Assembly: GCF_014646515.1 (NCBI RefSeq)
Contig: NZ_BMNK01000016.1
Span: forward strand, 62,001 to 126,000
Length of the DNA: 64,000 nucleotides
DNA from: Nonomuraea glycinis
GTDB taxonomy: Bacteria > Actinomycetota > Actinomycetes > Streptosporangiales > Streptosporangiaceae
Direction of reading: 5' to 3'
Below are positions 26,725 through 35,713 of this stretch, in pieces (the stretch's first letter is position 1; every line of letters starts with the position of its first letter). The notes below the pieces were generated by a model. That model was not told the DNA's origin. It did no database searches and saw only the letters and a program-made list of their open reading frames with translations. Made by a program: the position numbers and the translations under genes.

Positions 26725-28151
26725 CCGCCTTCATGACAGGCGCCAGGATCGCGGCCGCCGGGCTCGTCCTCCTCCTGGCGTCGGCCTGCACCGCACCGGC
26801 GCCGCCGCGCGGCGAGGCGAGCACGGCGGCGGGTACGGTCTGCGCGCCGCCCCAGGGAACACCCCTGGCTGAGACGGCCACCACGATCGACGTCATCGAG
26901 CAGGCGTACTTCTGCATCCTCGGCGACTACTACAGCGGCGCCACACTGGACGCTCGCTCGCTGCTGACCGCCGGAATCGCCGCCCTGGCCCAGGAGCTCG
27001 ACCGCGACGGGCGCGACCTGCCGAGGGCCGGCATGCCGACGCTGACCGGTGACCGGAAGGCCGACTGGGCCGCGTTCGAGACCACTTACCGGAAGATCAC
27101 CGATCAGGTGCCCGACCTGCGCGACAAGCTGGCCGTCGTCACCTTGGAGGCCATCGTGGCCGCCCTCGGCGACGACCACGCCAAGTGGACGCACGACGTC
27201 AAGCAGCCGCCGGACCACTACGACGGCGACGGCTACGGCCTAGGTCTTGAGGCGAACGTGGACGCTTCGCAGGCGGACGGCAACCTCGGCGTCGCACTCG
27301 CCCCGCTGTTCGTCACCACCGTGCCGGGTGGCGCGGCGCAGGCCGCCGGACTGCGCCCGGGCGACATCATCCAATCGATCAACGGTTCGGCGCCCTTCAT
27401 CGACGGCCAGGCCACCCCCGCGATCACCGCCCTCTACCCCCGGTATCCGCAAGCGCGCCCCGTCAAGCTGCGACTCCTGCGGCAGAGCAGCGGACGCCGC
27501 TGGAGCGTGACGCTCAAGCCCGGCCTCTACCAACGGGACCTGGCCACCCTGCAAGTGGTGCGGTCGAAGCTGCTGGACGACGACATCGCCTACGTACGGA
27601 TGACCGAATTCGCGCCCGACTCCGCGGACCGGGTCCTGCGGGCGATCTCCAGGCTACGCAAAGGCCGGACGCTGTCAGGCGTCGTGCTGGACCTGCGCGG
27701 CAACAGCGGCGGCAGCCCCATGGAAGCGACCCGGCTGGTGAGCGCGTTCGTCCACGGCAAGGTCACCGCCTACCACTGCACCATGGACGGCACCTGCGCG
27801 GCCTCGCGGACCGACGACACCGTCGAGTTGATCGACCTGCCGCTGGTGGTGCTCACCGACCGTAGCTGCGCCTCGGCCTGCGAGCACTTCGGCTCCGCGG
27901 TCAAGGATCTGGGCATCGGCCGGTTGGTCGGCACCAGGACCGCCGGCGTGATCTCCGGGCCGGCGCAGGCGTACCTGCTCGGCAACAACACCCTGCTGAG
28001 CTTTCCCGCCCAGCACCACCTGGGGCCTGACCGCGAGGTCGTCGACGGGATCGGCGTGCCCTCCGACCACCACGTGCCCCTGACCCCGCAGGACGCGGCC
28101 GCCGGGCGCGACCCCGCCCTGGCCAAGGCCCTGACCTTGCTGCACGAATGA
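26721..28151 (+). CDS. S41 carboxy-terminal-processing-protease-like lipoprotein
   Basis: The 476-residue protein carries a lipoprotein signal (LLLASACTAPAPP, lipobox Cys). It has a PDZ-like domain (VTTVPGGAAQAAGLRPGDII) and the S41 catalytic fold (IAYVRMTEFAPDSADRVLRA, LDLRGNSGGSPMEATRLVSA). Ser in LVVLTDRSCASACEHFGSAV matches the nucleophile position. It should act on the outer face of the membrane. It overlaps the permease gene before it and the lipoprotein gene after it, so it is part of the same stress operon. A role in cleaving an antimicrobial peptide or signalling protein is an inference. Confidence 0.9.
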   Translation: MTAFMTGARIAAAGLVLLLASACTAPAPPRGEASTAAGTVCAPPQGTPLAETATTIDVIEQAYFCILGDYYSGATLDARSLLTAGIAALAQELDRDGRDLPRAGMPTLTGDRKADWAAFETTYRKITDQVPDLRDKLAVVTLEAIVAALGDDHAKWTHDVKQPPDHYDGDGYGLGLEANVDASQADGNLGVALAPLFVTTVPGGAAQAAGLRPGDIIQSINGSAPFIDGQATPAITALYPRYPQARPVKLRLLRQSSGRRWSVTLKPGLYQRDLATLQVVRSKLLDDDIAYVRMTEFAPDSADRVLRAISRLRKGRTLSGVVLDLRGNSGGSPMEATRLVSAFVHGKVTAYHCTMDGTCAASRTDDTVELIDLPLVVLTDRSCASACEHFGSAVKDLGIGRLVGTRTAGVISGPAQAYLLGNNTLLSFPAQHHLGPDREVVDGIGVPSDHHVPLTPQDAAAGRDPALAKALTLLHE

Positions 28152-29320
28152 GGATGGACCTCTCCATGAGACAGCTCCTGGCAGCCGCCGCGGGACTGGC
28201 CGTCCTGGCCGCGGCCGCCTGCTCCGCACCCGCGCCGCCCCGCTCCGACGCCGTGTCCGCCGTGCCGCCCGGGCCTGCCACCCTGCCCGCCCCCACCGGC
28301 GCCCACCCCGTCGGCACCGCCGTCCTGTATCTGAGGGACACCTCCCGCCCCGATCCCTGGAACCTCGACGCCGACGCGCGTGAGCTCAAGGTCACCCTGT
28401 GGTATCCAACCGGGCAGCGGGACGGGCAGCGGGCGCCGTACATGACACCCAAGGAATCGGAACTCCTGCTGAAAGGCTCCGGGATTGCGAGCGCGCCGTA
28501 CGACACGCTGAGCAAGACCCGTACGAACGCCATCAAAGACGCCGAGCCGGCGGGGCGGAAGCTTCCGCTGGTGGTGATGTCTCCCGGCTTCACCAAGCCG
28601 ATGAGCACCCTCACCTCCCTGGCCGAGGACCTGGCCAGCCGCGGGTACGTCGTGGCCGGGATCGACCACACCTACGAGAGCTACGCCACGACCTTCCCCG
28701 ACGGGCGGGTCGCCGAATGCCTCGCCTGCGACAGCAACTCCGATCCCGGCTTCGGCGCGAGAATGGTCCAGGGACGGGCCGCCGACGTCTCCTTCGTGCT
28801 CGACCAGCTGCCCTCGAAATGGGATGGTTCCGACCGGATCGACCGCTCCCGCATCGCCATGGTGGGGCAGTCGATCGGCGGGTCCAGCGCCATGTCAACC
28901 ATGCTCGAAGACCCCCGAGTGCGGGCCGGGATCGACATGGACGGCACCGCCTACGCCCGGATCCCCAAAAGCGGCCTCTCCCGGCCGTTCATGTTCCTGG
29001 GCTCGGCCCAGCACGTCTCCGGAGGTCCCGCGCCCACGTGGGACCGCGACTGGAGGCTGCTCACCGGATGGAAACGCTGGATCGTGCTGACGGGCGCCGA
29101 ACACCAGTCCTTCACCGACACCCCGCTGCTGTCCGACGCCCTCGGCATCAAGCCCACCACCGGCGTCCTGCCCGCGGCACGCGCCGCCGAGCTCACCCGC
29201 ACCTACGTGGCCGCCTTCCTCGACCAGCACCTGAAGTCGCAGCGGCAGTCCCTGCTGGACAAGCCGTCACCGCGCTACCCCGAGGCCACCTTCTGCCCCG
29301 CCACCTGCACTCCACCCTGA
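28148..29320 (+). CDS. Secreted alpha/beta hydrolase lipoprotein, PAF-acetylhydrolase type
   Basis: The 390-residue protein has a lipoprotein signal (AVLAAAACSAPAPP). Its mature part matches the platelet-activating-factor acetylhydrolase/dienelactone-hydrolase group: LWYPTG, LVVMSPGFTKPMSTLTSLAE, HTYESY, the nucleophile elbow AMVGQSIGGSSAMS, Asp in GIDMDGT and His in TGAEHQSFTD. Such enzymes hydrolyse acyl esters of phospholipids or small esters. It ends the ABC/S41 operon, so an exported esterase and a protease are made together with a drug-type exporter. Confidence 0.9.
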   Translation: MRMDLSMRQLLAAAAGLAVLAAAACSAPAPPRSDAVSAVPPGPATLPAPTGAHPVGTAVLYLRDTSRPDPWNLDADARELKVTLWYPTGQRDGQRAPYMTPKESELLLKGSGIASAPYDTLSKTRTNAIKDAEPAGRKLPLVVMSPGFTKPMSTLTSLAEDLASRGYVVAGIDHTYESYATTFPDGRVAECLACDSNSDPGFGARMVQGRAADVSFVLDQLPSKWDGSDRIDRSRIAMVGQSIGGSSAMSTMLEDPRVRAGIDMDGTAYARIPKSGLSRPFMFLGSAQHVSGGPAPTWDRDWRLLTGWKRWIVLTGAEHQSFTDTPLLSDALGIKPTTGVLPAARAAELTRTYVAAFLDQHLKSQRQSLLDKPSPRYPEATFCPATCTPP

Positions 29321-29514
29321 GGCCCGGCGGCCCCTGAAGCTGTCGGGGGATGCTGAAGACGCCGGATGCCTGCCCGGCCCGGTGCACGACGGCGAGCCCG
29401 GGCCCCTGGAGTTGCCGCAGGTCTTCGGCCACGACGAGGTCGCCGCCAGGAAATGCGGCCACCTTCCCCCTGATGACGGCGACCCGGGTACCGGGCACAG
29501 AGGTCCGCTCTTGG

Positions 29515-29830
29515 CCGTGACGGTTCCTCAGCGCGTTCTCGAACAACACCCGATCGCGCAGCCGGTCCAGAGGCAGGTTCTTGCGCGGCCGCCGCGAGCA
29601 GATCACGGCCAGGACCTTGGCGACGTCGGCCGCCGCGGCGGGGCGGGGCAGATTCCTGGGCACCTTGACGCTGTCGATCCGGTCCATCGGGTTGGCCCGC
29701 AGGAGGTCGTGGCGCACTGCCCACTTGCAGAAGGACGCGACGGCGGCGCGCTTGCGCTTGCGGCTGGCCGGCGACAGCTCGGCGACCTCGGCCAGGTAGG
29801 CGCGGATCGGCGCGGCAGTGAGCGCGCCCA
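29515..29830 (-). pseudogene. Tyrosine recombinase, N-terminal fragment
   Basis: The reading IRAYLAEVAELSPASRKRKR, AAVASFCKWAVRHDLLRANP and NLPRPAAAADVAKVLAVICS is the SAM-like core-binding domain of an integrase, ending at LPLDRLRDRVLFE where the first catalytic Arg region should begin. The catalytic domain is lost. A Tn3 tnpA piece starts directly at its other end (29844). Confidence 0.75.
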
Positions 29831-29843
29831 TCGGGTCGAGCGG

Positions 29844-30443
29844 GACTTCACCGCCACGACCGTGCAGCGCTTGTCGTTCGAGTCGGTCGGCAAGCTGGAA
29901 GAGTTGATCGTCGCCGAAGCTGCCCCGGCCGGTGTCTCGGTCGCCGGACAGGACGCTCCGGAAGGAGACGCCCCGCACGGGGACGGGCAGGCTCAAGTCG
30001 CCAGTGGCGGCCGGCGCGCGTTCTTGCAGGAGCTGAAGGAGGACCCGGGGCCACTGCAGTCGGAGACGCTGCTGGCGGAGATCGTGAAGCTGGAGCGGGT
30101 GAAGGCGATCGGTTTGCCTGCCGCGTTGTTCGAGGGGGTTTCGGAGAAGGTGGTGGCGGGCTGGCGGGCCCGGGCGACGAAGATGTACCCGTCCGATTTC
30201 GAGGCGGCGGCGCCGCCGGTGCGCCTCACCCTGCTGGCCGCGTTGTGCCAGGTGCGGCAGGCTGAGCTGATCGACGGGCTGGTGGAGCTGCTGATCCAGC
30301 TCGTGCACAAGATCAGCGTGCGGGCGGAGAAGAAGGTCGAGGGGGAGCTCAACGCCGAGCTCCGGCGGGTGCAGGGCAAGAACGGGATCTTGGTGAAGCT
30401 CGCCACGGCGGCGCTGGAGCTGCCGGAGGAGATCGTCCGCAAG
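29844..30443 (+). pseudogene. Tn3-family transposase, N-terminal/central fragment
   Basis: The reading FTATTVQRLSFESVGKLEEL, FLQELKEDPGPLQSETLLAE, IVKLERVKAIGLPAALFEGV and LTLLAALCQVRQAELIDGLV matches the N-terminal DUF4158/middle region of Tn3-family tnpA. It lacks a start and breaks off after VRKALYPVV, before the DDE core. The 170 bases that follow end with a G-rich motif that could be a transposon end. Confidence 0.85.
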
Positions 30444-30635
30444 GCCCTGTATCCGGTGGTCCGTGAGCGGACGCTGTACTGGCAGGCCAAACTGCTGGGA
30501 AACACGATCGCGGGACGGTGGGTCAAGCTCCGTCCGTGCAGGTCAGACCCATATCCGTTGGATTTTCCGCGATTACTACCGGGACCCCGCTCATGTGGGC
30601 TGACCCCCTAACAGCCCCGTACCGCTAATGGCTGT

Positions 30636-30677
30636 CCCGCCCGGTTCCTCGACCCCGCTTTCGAAGAACCGGGCGGG
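30636..30677 (-). terminator. Hairpin terminator after the lipoprotein gene
   Basis: CCCGCCCGGTTC at 30636-30647 pairs perfectly with GAACCGGGCGGG at 30666-30677 across an 18-base loop. It begins just four bases beyond the stop of the minus-strand lipoprotein gene at 30681, as expected for its terminator. Confidence 0.75.
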
Positions 30678-30680
30678 GTG

Positions 30681-31127
30681 TCAACGAGGCGCTTCGCGGC
30701 ACTGCCGCATCGTCTCGATGAATGAGCCCGAGGTGGAGGGGCAGACCTGGATTTCCTGCCCTTCCTGGTCGAGTACCTTGCGTCGGCCCAACGGTTCCTT
30801 CAGCGTGATGGGCACGGCTTGGTCGGCACCGGTCTCTATCTTCACGTCGGAGGTATCAGGGCAGATGTAGCGCAGCACCACCCGCACGGTGACGCTGGTC
30901 GCTGACTCGACCGCCTCGGCCCGTTCGACCGCAGTACAGATTGTGCCGCCTGATCCCATGACTCCGTCGGCGTGCAGGGTGATGGCCCGTCCCCCAGGGG
31001 CCGCCTCCACCACGGATACCTGCGCGTCGAAGGGTCTGGCTGCCGCCTGCGCGCAGGCGGCAGCCAGCATCGTGAGGGCCAGGATGCAGCTGGCGCGCAG
31101 GAGGGAGAACGGGCCCGGTGAATTCAT
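30681..31127 (-). CDS. Small secreted lipoprotein of unknown function
   Basis: The 148-residue protein has a signal peptide ending in a lipobox (ALTMLAAACAQAA). The mature part contains three further Cys residues (GGTICTAVE, RYICPDTSD and CPSTSGSFIETMRQC). No family was recognised. Its ATG overlaps the stop of a broken trypsin-like protease by four bases, so it was made together with a secreted protease and could have been a partner or inhibitor of it. That role is speculative. Confidence 0.75.
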   Translation of the reverse strand: MNSPGPFSLLRASCILALTMLAAACAQAAARPFDAQVSVVEAAPGGRAITLHADGVMGSGGTICTAVERAEAVESATSVTVRVVLRYICPDTSDVKIETGADQAVPITLKEPLGRRKVLDQEGQEIQVCPSTSGSFIETMRQCREAPR

Positions 31128-31450
31128 CTCTTGTAGATGTCCTTGCCGACGGCCTTCGTTACGTCATGGAAGTCGGTGAAGGTGTGGACGCAGGTGTCCT
31201 TGACCGGTGTTTTCAGGTCGGCGTTGGATCCGCTGGTGACGCCCTTGGCGACGACCGAGCCGTCGGATCGGAAGGTGTAAACCGGTCCACCCGAGTCGCC
31301 GTCGATGACGCACTTGCCGCGTTTCTTGCCGACCTGAACCCAGCGCACTGTTTCTGTCTTGCTGCCGTCTTCGCTCTTCATGTCGATCTTCCAGGCGATG
31401 TCGGTGACCTTCCATCCGCAGAGCTGCCCCGTGGAAAGCCCGCGATGTCC
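31124..31450 (-). pseudogene. Secreted S1 (trypsin-like) protease, C-terminal fragment
   Basis: The reading LSTGQLCGWKVTDIAWKIDM, VQVGKKRGKCVIDGDSGGPV and GTYTFR-like strands contains GDSGGPVY, the S1 catalytic Ser motif with its disulphide partner Cys. The His and Asp of the triad are not present upstream, and frames change near 31450-31520, where another gene fragment begins. The gene cannot make a protease but its stop still overlaps the lipoprotein start. Confidence 0.7.
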
Positions 31451-31519
31451 TTGCCCGCCGACGTCGCCGGTGCGACGACCTGCCCGGCCGCCGGGTCGAA
31501 GTAGGGCGGCGCCAGAGTG

Positions 31520-32040
31520 TTGGCGTTGGCGTGGGCCCGTCGGGTCCGGCAGGGCTCACCACGACCGGGTCGCCGACAGGCGAGAACGTCGCTGTGAGCT
31601 TCGGAGGGTCGTTGAAGTCACTGTCTTCTGACGACGGGTAGACGCGGTGGTTGCGGGCCGCCCGCTCTGTCGGCGACATCAGCACCAGCCCGTAGTTGCC
31701 CACGTCGGTAGCCCACTGCTTCGCTATCGCGGTGATGTCCCACGTCATCGGCGTCGGCGCACACGAACCGCCCGCGCTGCTGCGGTTGGTCACGGCGTTC
31801 TCGGTGGTGTTGGTCGGCTGCTCGGCCCAGGTCACCGTCGCCGGGCTCCATCTGCTCGTGACCCGGCGCACTTGGATGCCGTCGCTCACCTGTGACCCGC
31901 AGCTCGGGCCGTCGATGTTGAGCAGCGACAGGGTCACGTTACTGATCTGCTGTCCTACCAGGGGTGAGGTGTCGAACTTCAGGTACGCCCGGCTCTTGGT
32001 ACCGTCCGAATCGGTGCCGGCCATCAACGTCAGGCCGCTG
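31520..32040 (-). pseudogene. DNRLRE-like cell-wall/Rhs-associated protein fragment
   Basis: The reading SRAYLKFDTSPLVGQQISNV, TLSLLNIDGPSCGSQVSDGI, RWSPATVTWAEQPTNTTENA and TPMTWDITAIAKQWATDVGN is the beta-sandwich DNRLRE domain found in large Rhs-like or wall-associated actinomycete proteins. It ends VVSPAGPDGPTPTPT and then shifts frame. Both ends are missing: the N-terminal side meets an unrelated regulator at about 32042. Confidence 0.65.
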
Positions 32041-32042
32041 CC

Positions 32043-33345
32043 ATGTTCCTGCCACCGCCTGTTGTCCCGCTGCCGCAGACGGTTCCGATTACCGAGGCGC
32101 CGTTCGTCGGACGCCAGGAAGAGCTGGCGGCACTGGTCGCGGCCGCTGCCGAGGCCGCCGCCGACGGAGCGCGCATCGCCCTTGTCACCGGCGAGGCCGG
32201 GCTCGGCAAGTCGACGCTTCTGGAACGCCTCGGCAGGCGGCTCGAACGTGACGGATGGCTGGTCGCCGTCGGCCACTGCTCGGAGGTCGACAGGCGCCGC
32301 CCGCGTGGGCCTGGACTGAGGCGCTGAGAGGCTTTGCCGCGACCAGGTCCCCGGGCGAGTGCGCGGACGACCTTGCGCCGCTGCTCACGGACACCGAGCC
32401 GGTGAACGTCGACGCCACCGCGGGACGGTTCCGCCTGCGTCAGGCCGTGTGGAAGTGGCTCGCGGCCGTCGCCGCGGAACGCCCGGTCGCCGTCGTGCTG
32501 GACGACCTGCACTGGGCGGACGTCGTCACGCTGGAGCTGCTCGACCTCGCCACCTCACCCCGCCTGCGGGCGGCGGCCCTCCAGATCTTTACCGGCGGCC
32601 ACCGCGGCTTGCCCGAACGCGACAACCTCTGCCGCGAACTGGTGGCGATCGGCACCGAGCACGACCTGCCCGTCTATCGCGTCACCGGGCTGCTCAACCA
32701 GGCCAGCGCCGCCGCCGGGGCCAACGACCCGGCCACCATGCGCCGCGCGGCTGCCGAGGCCCTCGACCTCGCGCGCACCTACCGGCTGCCCGAAGCGATC
32801 GGCGTCGCCGAAGTGGTGCTGGCGACCCTGGCCCTCATCGAGGGCCGGTTCGCCGACGCCGAACGGCATGCGGCGCGCCGGATCCCTGCACGCCGTCGGC
32901 TTCCTCGGCCTCGCGCTGGCCGCGATCTGGGTGAACAACGGCACGCTCGGCGAGCACCTGGAGGAGGTGCGCGCCTTCCACGAGGCGTTCGGCCCGATCG
33001 CCTCCGACCTGCTGGTCCTCGCCCTGCACGCCAACGGCCTGATCGACGAAGCCCGCCGGGTACACGCCTCGGACCCGATCCGGCCCGACTACTTCTTCAC
33101 CTTCCTCACGACCGTCCGCGCGATGGCCGCCATCGCCCTGGACGACCGCGCCGCGGCCGAGGAGATCTACGCGACGCTGCTTGCGCGCTGCGACGGTCCC
33201 CCGCCGGACGCCACGAGCCTGTCCGTGGAGCTGCGCCCGGTCGCCCACACCCTCGGCGAGCTGGCCGTCTTCCTCGGCCACGACGACGAGGCCGCCACCC
33301 ACTTCGCTCAGGCCGCCACCATCGCCGACCGGTGGAACGCACCTC
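32043..33345 (+). pseudogene. AAA-ATPase/TPR transcriptional regulator, frameshifted and deleted
   Basis: Three frames give one decayed protein. The first has a Walker A region (PFVGRQEELAALVAAAAEAA, LVTGEAGLGKSTLLERLG). After a shift at about 32290 comes Walker B (VAVVLDDLHWADVVTLELLD). The sequence then jumps over a deletion into TPR-like repeats (AAEALDLARTYRLPEAIGVA) and, after another shift at about 32880, AVFLGHDDEAATHFAQAATI. This is typical of LuxR/AfsR-type ATPase regulators of about 900 residues. No LuxR or BTAD DNA-binding domain remains. Confidence 0.75.
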
Positions 33346-33445
33346 ATTGGCCAGCCTCGGCCGCTACGTGCGCCTGGGCGAGGAGATCTCCGTCCGCATC
33401 ACCGCCGACCCCATCCGGTGCGAAGGTCGCATGGGTGGGTGTGGA

Positions 33446-34339
33446 TCAGGGTTCGTCGACGATGAAGAAGTCGCGCATCTCGTCGACGATGTCCTCCGGC
33501 CGCTCCTCGGGGAGGTAGTGGCCGGCGTCGATGGCATGGCCTGACACGGTTCGGGCGATGTTGCTCCAGAGCTCGAGCGGGCGGAACAGACGCTCGATGA
33601 CGCCGTGCTCGGCCCAGAGCACGCGGAGCGGGGGTTCGATCTTTCGGCCCTCGGCGCGGTCGAGGCGGTCGTGCTCAAGGTCGATGGTCGCGGCGGCTCT
33701 GTAGTCTTCGCAGGCGCCGCGGGCTCGGTCGGCTCCGTCGAATCCTGAGACGTAGTGGTCGAGCACTTCTTGCGGGAACGGGGTCAGCCCCGCGTGGCGG
33801 GCGCCCATGACGCCTTCGACGTAGGCTCGCGGGTTCGCGCCGATGAGGGTCTCGGGCATCGGGGCGGGCTGGATGAGGTAGAACCAGTGCCAGTAGGCGG
33901 TTGCGAAGGCGAGGCTCGTGTCCTCATACATGTCAAGGGTGGGTGCGACGTCCAGGAGCATCGCCCGGATGACCCGGCCGGGCGCATCGGCGGCCAGACG
34001 CGCCGCCACCCGGGCGCCGCGGTCGTGGCCCGCCACGAAGAACCGCTGATGCCCCAAGGCCTCCATCAGCGCGATGCAGTCGCGGGCCATCTCCCGCTTG
34101 CTGTACGTGGAATGGTCCGGGCTCGGCGCCGGCCGGCCCGAGTCACCGTATCCGCGCAGGTCCGGAGCGACGATGAAGTAGTCCTCGGCGAGCGCCGGCA
34201 CGACACGGTGCCACATCAGATGCGACTCCGGGTGCCCGTGCAGCAACAGCAGCGGGGCCTTGTGCGGATCCGGGCCGACGCGACCGCGAAGTCGCACGCC
34301 GTTGACCTCGATGTCGAGTCCGGTAAAGCCTGAGAACAC
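33446..34339 (-). CDS. Haloacetate (fluoroacetate) dehalogenase-like alpha/beta hydrolase
   Basis: The 297-residue protein (GTG, AGGAG seven bases upstream) carries FVAGHDRGAR, with Asp106 as nucleophile and Arg107 and Arg110 in the positions that bind the substrate carboxylate in fluoroacetate dehalogenases. Asp130 (LLDVAPT), His151-Trp152 (YWHWFYL, halide pocket), Tyr213 (EDYRAAATID) and His274 (DAGHYLPEE) also match the known enzyme set from memory of the Rhodopseudomonas enzyme. These residues are what separate defluorinases from epoxide hydrolases. The family hydrolyses C-F or C-Cl bonds of 2-haloacetates. It appears intact and stands alone. Confidence 0.85.
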   Translation of the reverse strand: MFSGFTGLDIEVNGVRLRGRVGPDPHKAPLLLLHGHPESHLMWHRVVPALAEDYFIVAPDLRGYGDSGRPAPSPDHSTYSKREMARDCIALMEALGHQRFFVAGHDRGARVAARLAADAPGRVIRAMLLDVAPTLDMYEDTSLAFATAYWHWFYLIQPAPMPETLIGANPRAYVEGVMGARHAGLTPFPQEVLDHYVSGFDGADRARGACEDYRAAATIDLEHDRLDRAEGRKIEPPLRVLWAEHGVIERLFRPLELWSNIARTVSGHAIDAGHYLPEERPEDIVDEMRDFFIVDEP

Positions 34340-34588
34340 CTTCGGTCTCCTTCATCGCAGCCCCATAAAGCGTTAGCCCGATGGCAGATTTTCCCCTCAG
34401 CACACAAATCAAGCCTTATGTCCGCCGTACGCAAAGGAGGGGTGACGTACGGTCGGATGTCGGTTGCGGGGAAGCCTCGCCTGCGATGACGGCGGTGACC
34501 AACCCGCTGACCAGGGCGTTCGTGCCCTCCTCATCATCCCAGGCGGTAGCCGAGTGCGATCCTCGGCCCGGCCTCTAGCATTGCGCAT

Positions 34589-35248
34589 GTGACCACCTAC
34601 GACGATCATGACACGTTCGAGTACCTGGATTTCTCGGCCCTGCCGCAGCGTCAGCAGCGGATCCTGGTCACGATCCGGGACTGGGTGGTCAGATACGGGT
34701 ATCCCCCGAGCACACGCGAGATCGGCCACGCGGTCGGACTGCGGTCGTCCTCGTCGGTCTCGAGGCACCTGAGGAGCCTGGAGGACAAGGGGTTTCTTCG
34801 CCGGGGCACGACGATGACCCGGCCGATCGACGTGCGTCGGTTCCTGCGAGCCTCGCCGCCTGAACCGGCCGACGACCTGGTGACCGTGCCCGTGGTCGGA
34901 GACATCGCCGCAGGCAGTCCCATCCCGGCCGATGAGTATGTGGACGACACGCTGACGCTCCCCCGCGGTCTCACCGGGCGGGGCAACGTGTTCGGCCTTC
35001 GGGTGCGGGGCGATTCCATGATCGACGCAGCGATCTGTGACGGCGACATCGTCGTCGTACGGCAGCAGCCCGAGGCGCACTCCGGTCAGATCGTCGCCGC
35101 GATGATCGACGGTGAGGCCACCGTCAAGGTGTACCGCCGACGCGACGGGCACGTCCATCTCGAACCGCGCAATCCCCTCTACGACGTCATCGACGGCGAC
35201 GGCGCCGTGGTGCTGGGCATCGTGGTCTCGGTCCTTCGCAGCGTCTGA
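34589..35248 (+). CDS. lexA: LexA-like SOS repressor (paralogue)
   Basis: The 219-residue protein has an N-terminal winged helix (LPQRQQRILVTIRDWVVRYG, STREIGHAVGLRSSSSVSRH). Its S24 self-cleavage domain shows the scissile Ala-Gly in VVGDIAAGSPI, Ser in LRVRGDSMIDAAICDGD and Lys in GEATVKVYRRR, so autocleavage on RecA contact is expected. The GTG at 34589 lies seven bases after TAGCAT (34576-34581), a -10-like element, suggesting a leaderless mRNA. Because it sits among mobile-element remnants, it may be an accessory copy rather than the housekeeping LexA. Confidence 0.88.
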   Translation: MTTYDDHDTFEYLDFSALPQRQQRILVTIRDWVVRYGYPPSTREIGHAVGLRSSSSVSRHLRSLEDKGFLRRGTTMTRPIDVRRFLRASPPEPADDLVTVPVVGDIAAGSPIPADEYVDDTLTLPRGLTGRGNVFGLRVRGDSMIDAAICDGDIVVVRQQPEAHSGQIVAAMIDGEATVKVYRRRDGHVHLEPRNPLYDVIDGDGAVVLGIVVSVLRSV

Positions 35249-35314
35249 GCACCTGCCTCCGCAGGGCGGCCGTTCCCACCCGGTTGCCGCGGCCTCGATA
35301 TCGAGGGCGAGGAC

Positions 35315-35713
35315 ATGGTGATGCTCGACGCGGATGCCTACGGCTTCGCCTCGGGCGTCCTTGCAGGCCCGCTCAGCGAACAGCGCCGCTCTGGCCTGAC
35401 GCGGCTGACGCCGGTGTTCGAGAAGGTCCTCCCGATGATCGACGACGAGTATGCGACCACGTACTACACCCATGTGCGCGAGAGGGCCGTGTTGGCCGCC
35501 GAAATCGAGAGCCTGCGCCGGAGTAGTTCTGTGATCAGGACTTGGGCGCAAGACGTGGAAAGAGCAGTGCGGTCGACAACCCGGCGAACGTATGCGGTCA
35601 CGGCACTGGCGCCGCCGCACCGGCTTGCCGATGTCCGCCGCGCCAAGAGCTGGAACGGAGGCCACGATCATCACCCCGGCCCCGGGCGCTGCGAGGTCTG
35701 GAGCCGGATATAG
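35315..35713 (+). CDS. Hypothetical protein, possibly a fragment
   Basis: An open frame begins MVMLDADAYGFASGVLAGPL and continues FEKVLPMIDDEYATTYYTHV with plausible helical character up to about residue 75. The Arg-rich remainder looks non-native and overlaps the convergent phosphatase gene by 43 bases. No family was recognised and the ribosome site is weak. It may be the C-terminal piece of a lost gene. Confidence 0.3.
   Translation: MVMLDADAYGFASGVLAGPLSEQRRSGLTRLTPVFEKVLPMIDDEYATTYYTHVRERAVLAAEIESLRRSSSVIRTWAQDVERAVRSTTRRTYAVTALAPPHRLADVRRAKSWNGGHDHHPGPGRCEVWSRI

Noticed and set aside
25470..28151. An 893-residue frame ending as the S41 protease
   Set aside because: The first half is a shadow of the permease; the lipoprotein signal beginning at 26721 marks the real start.
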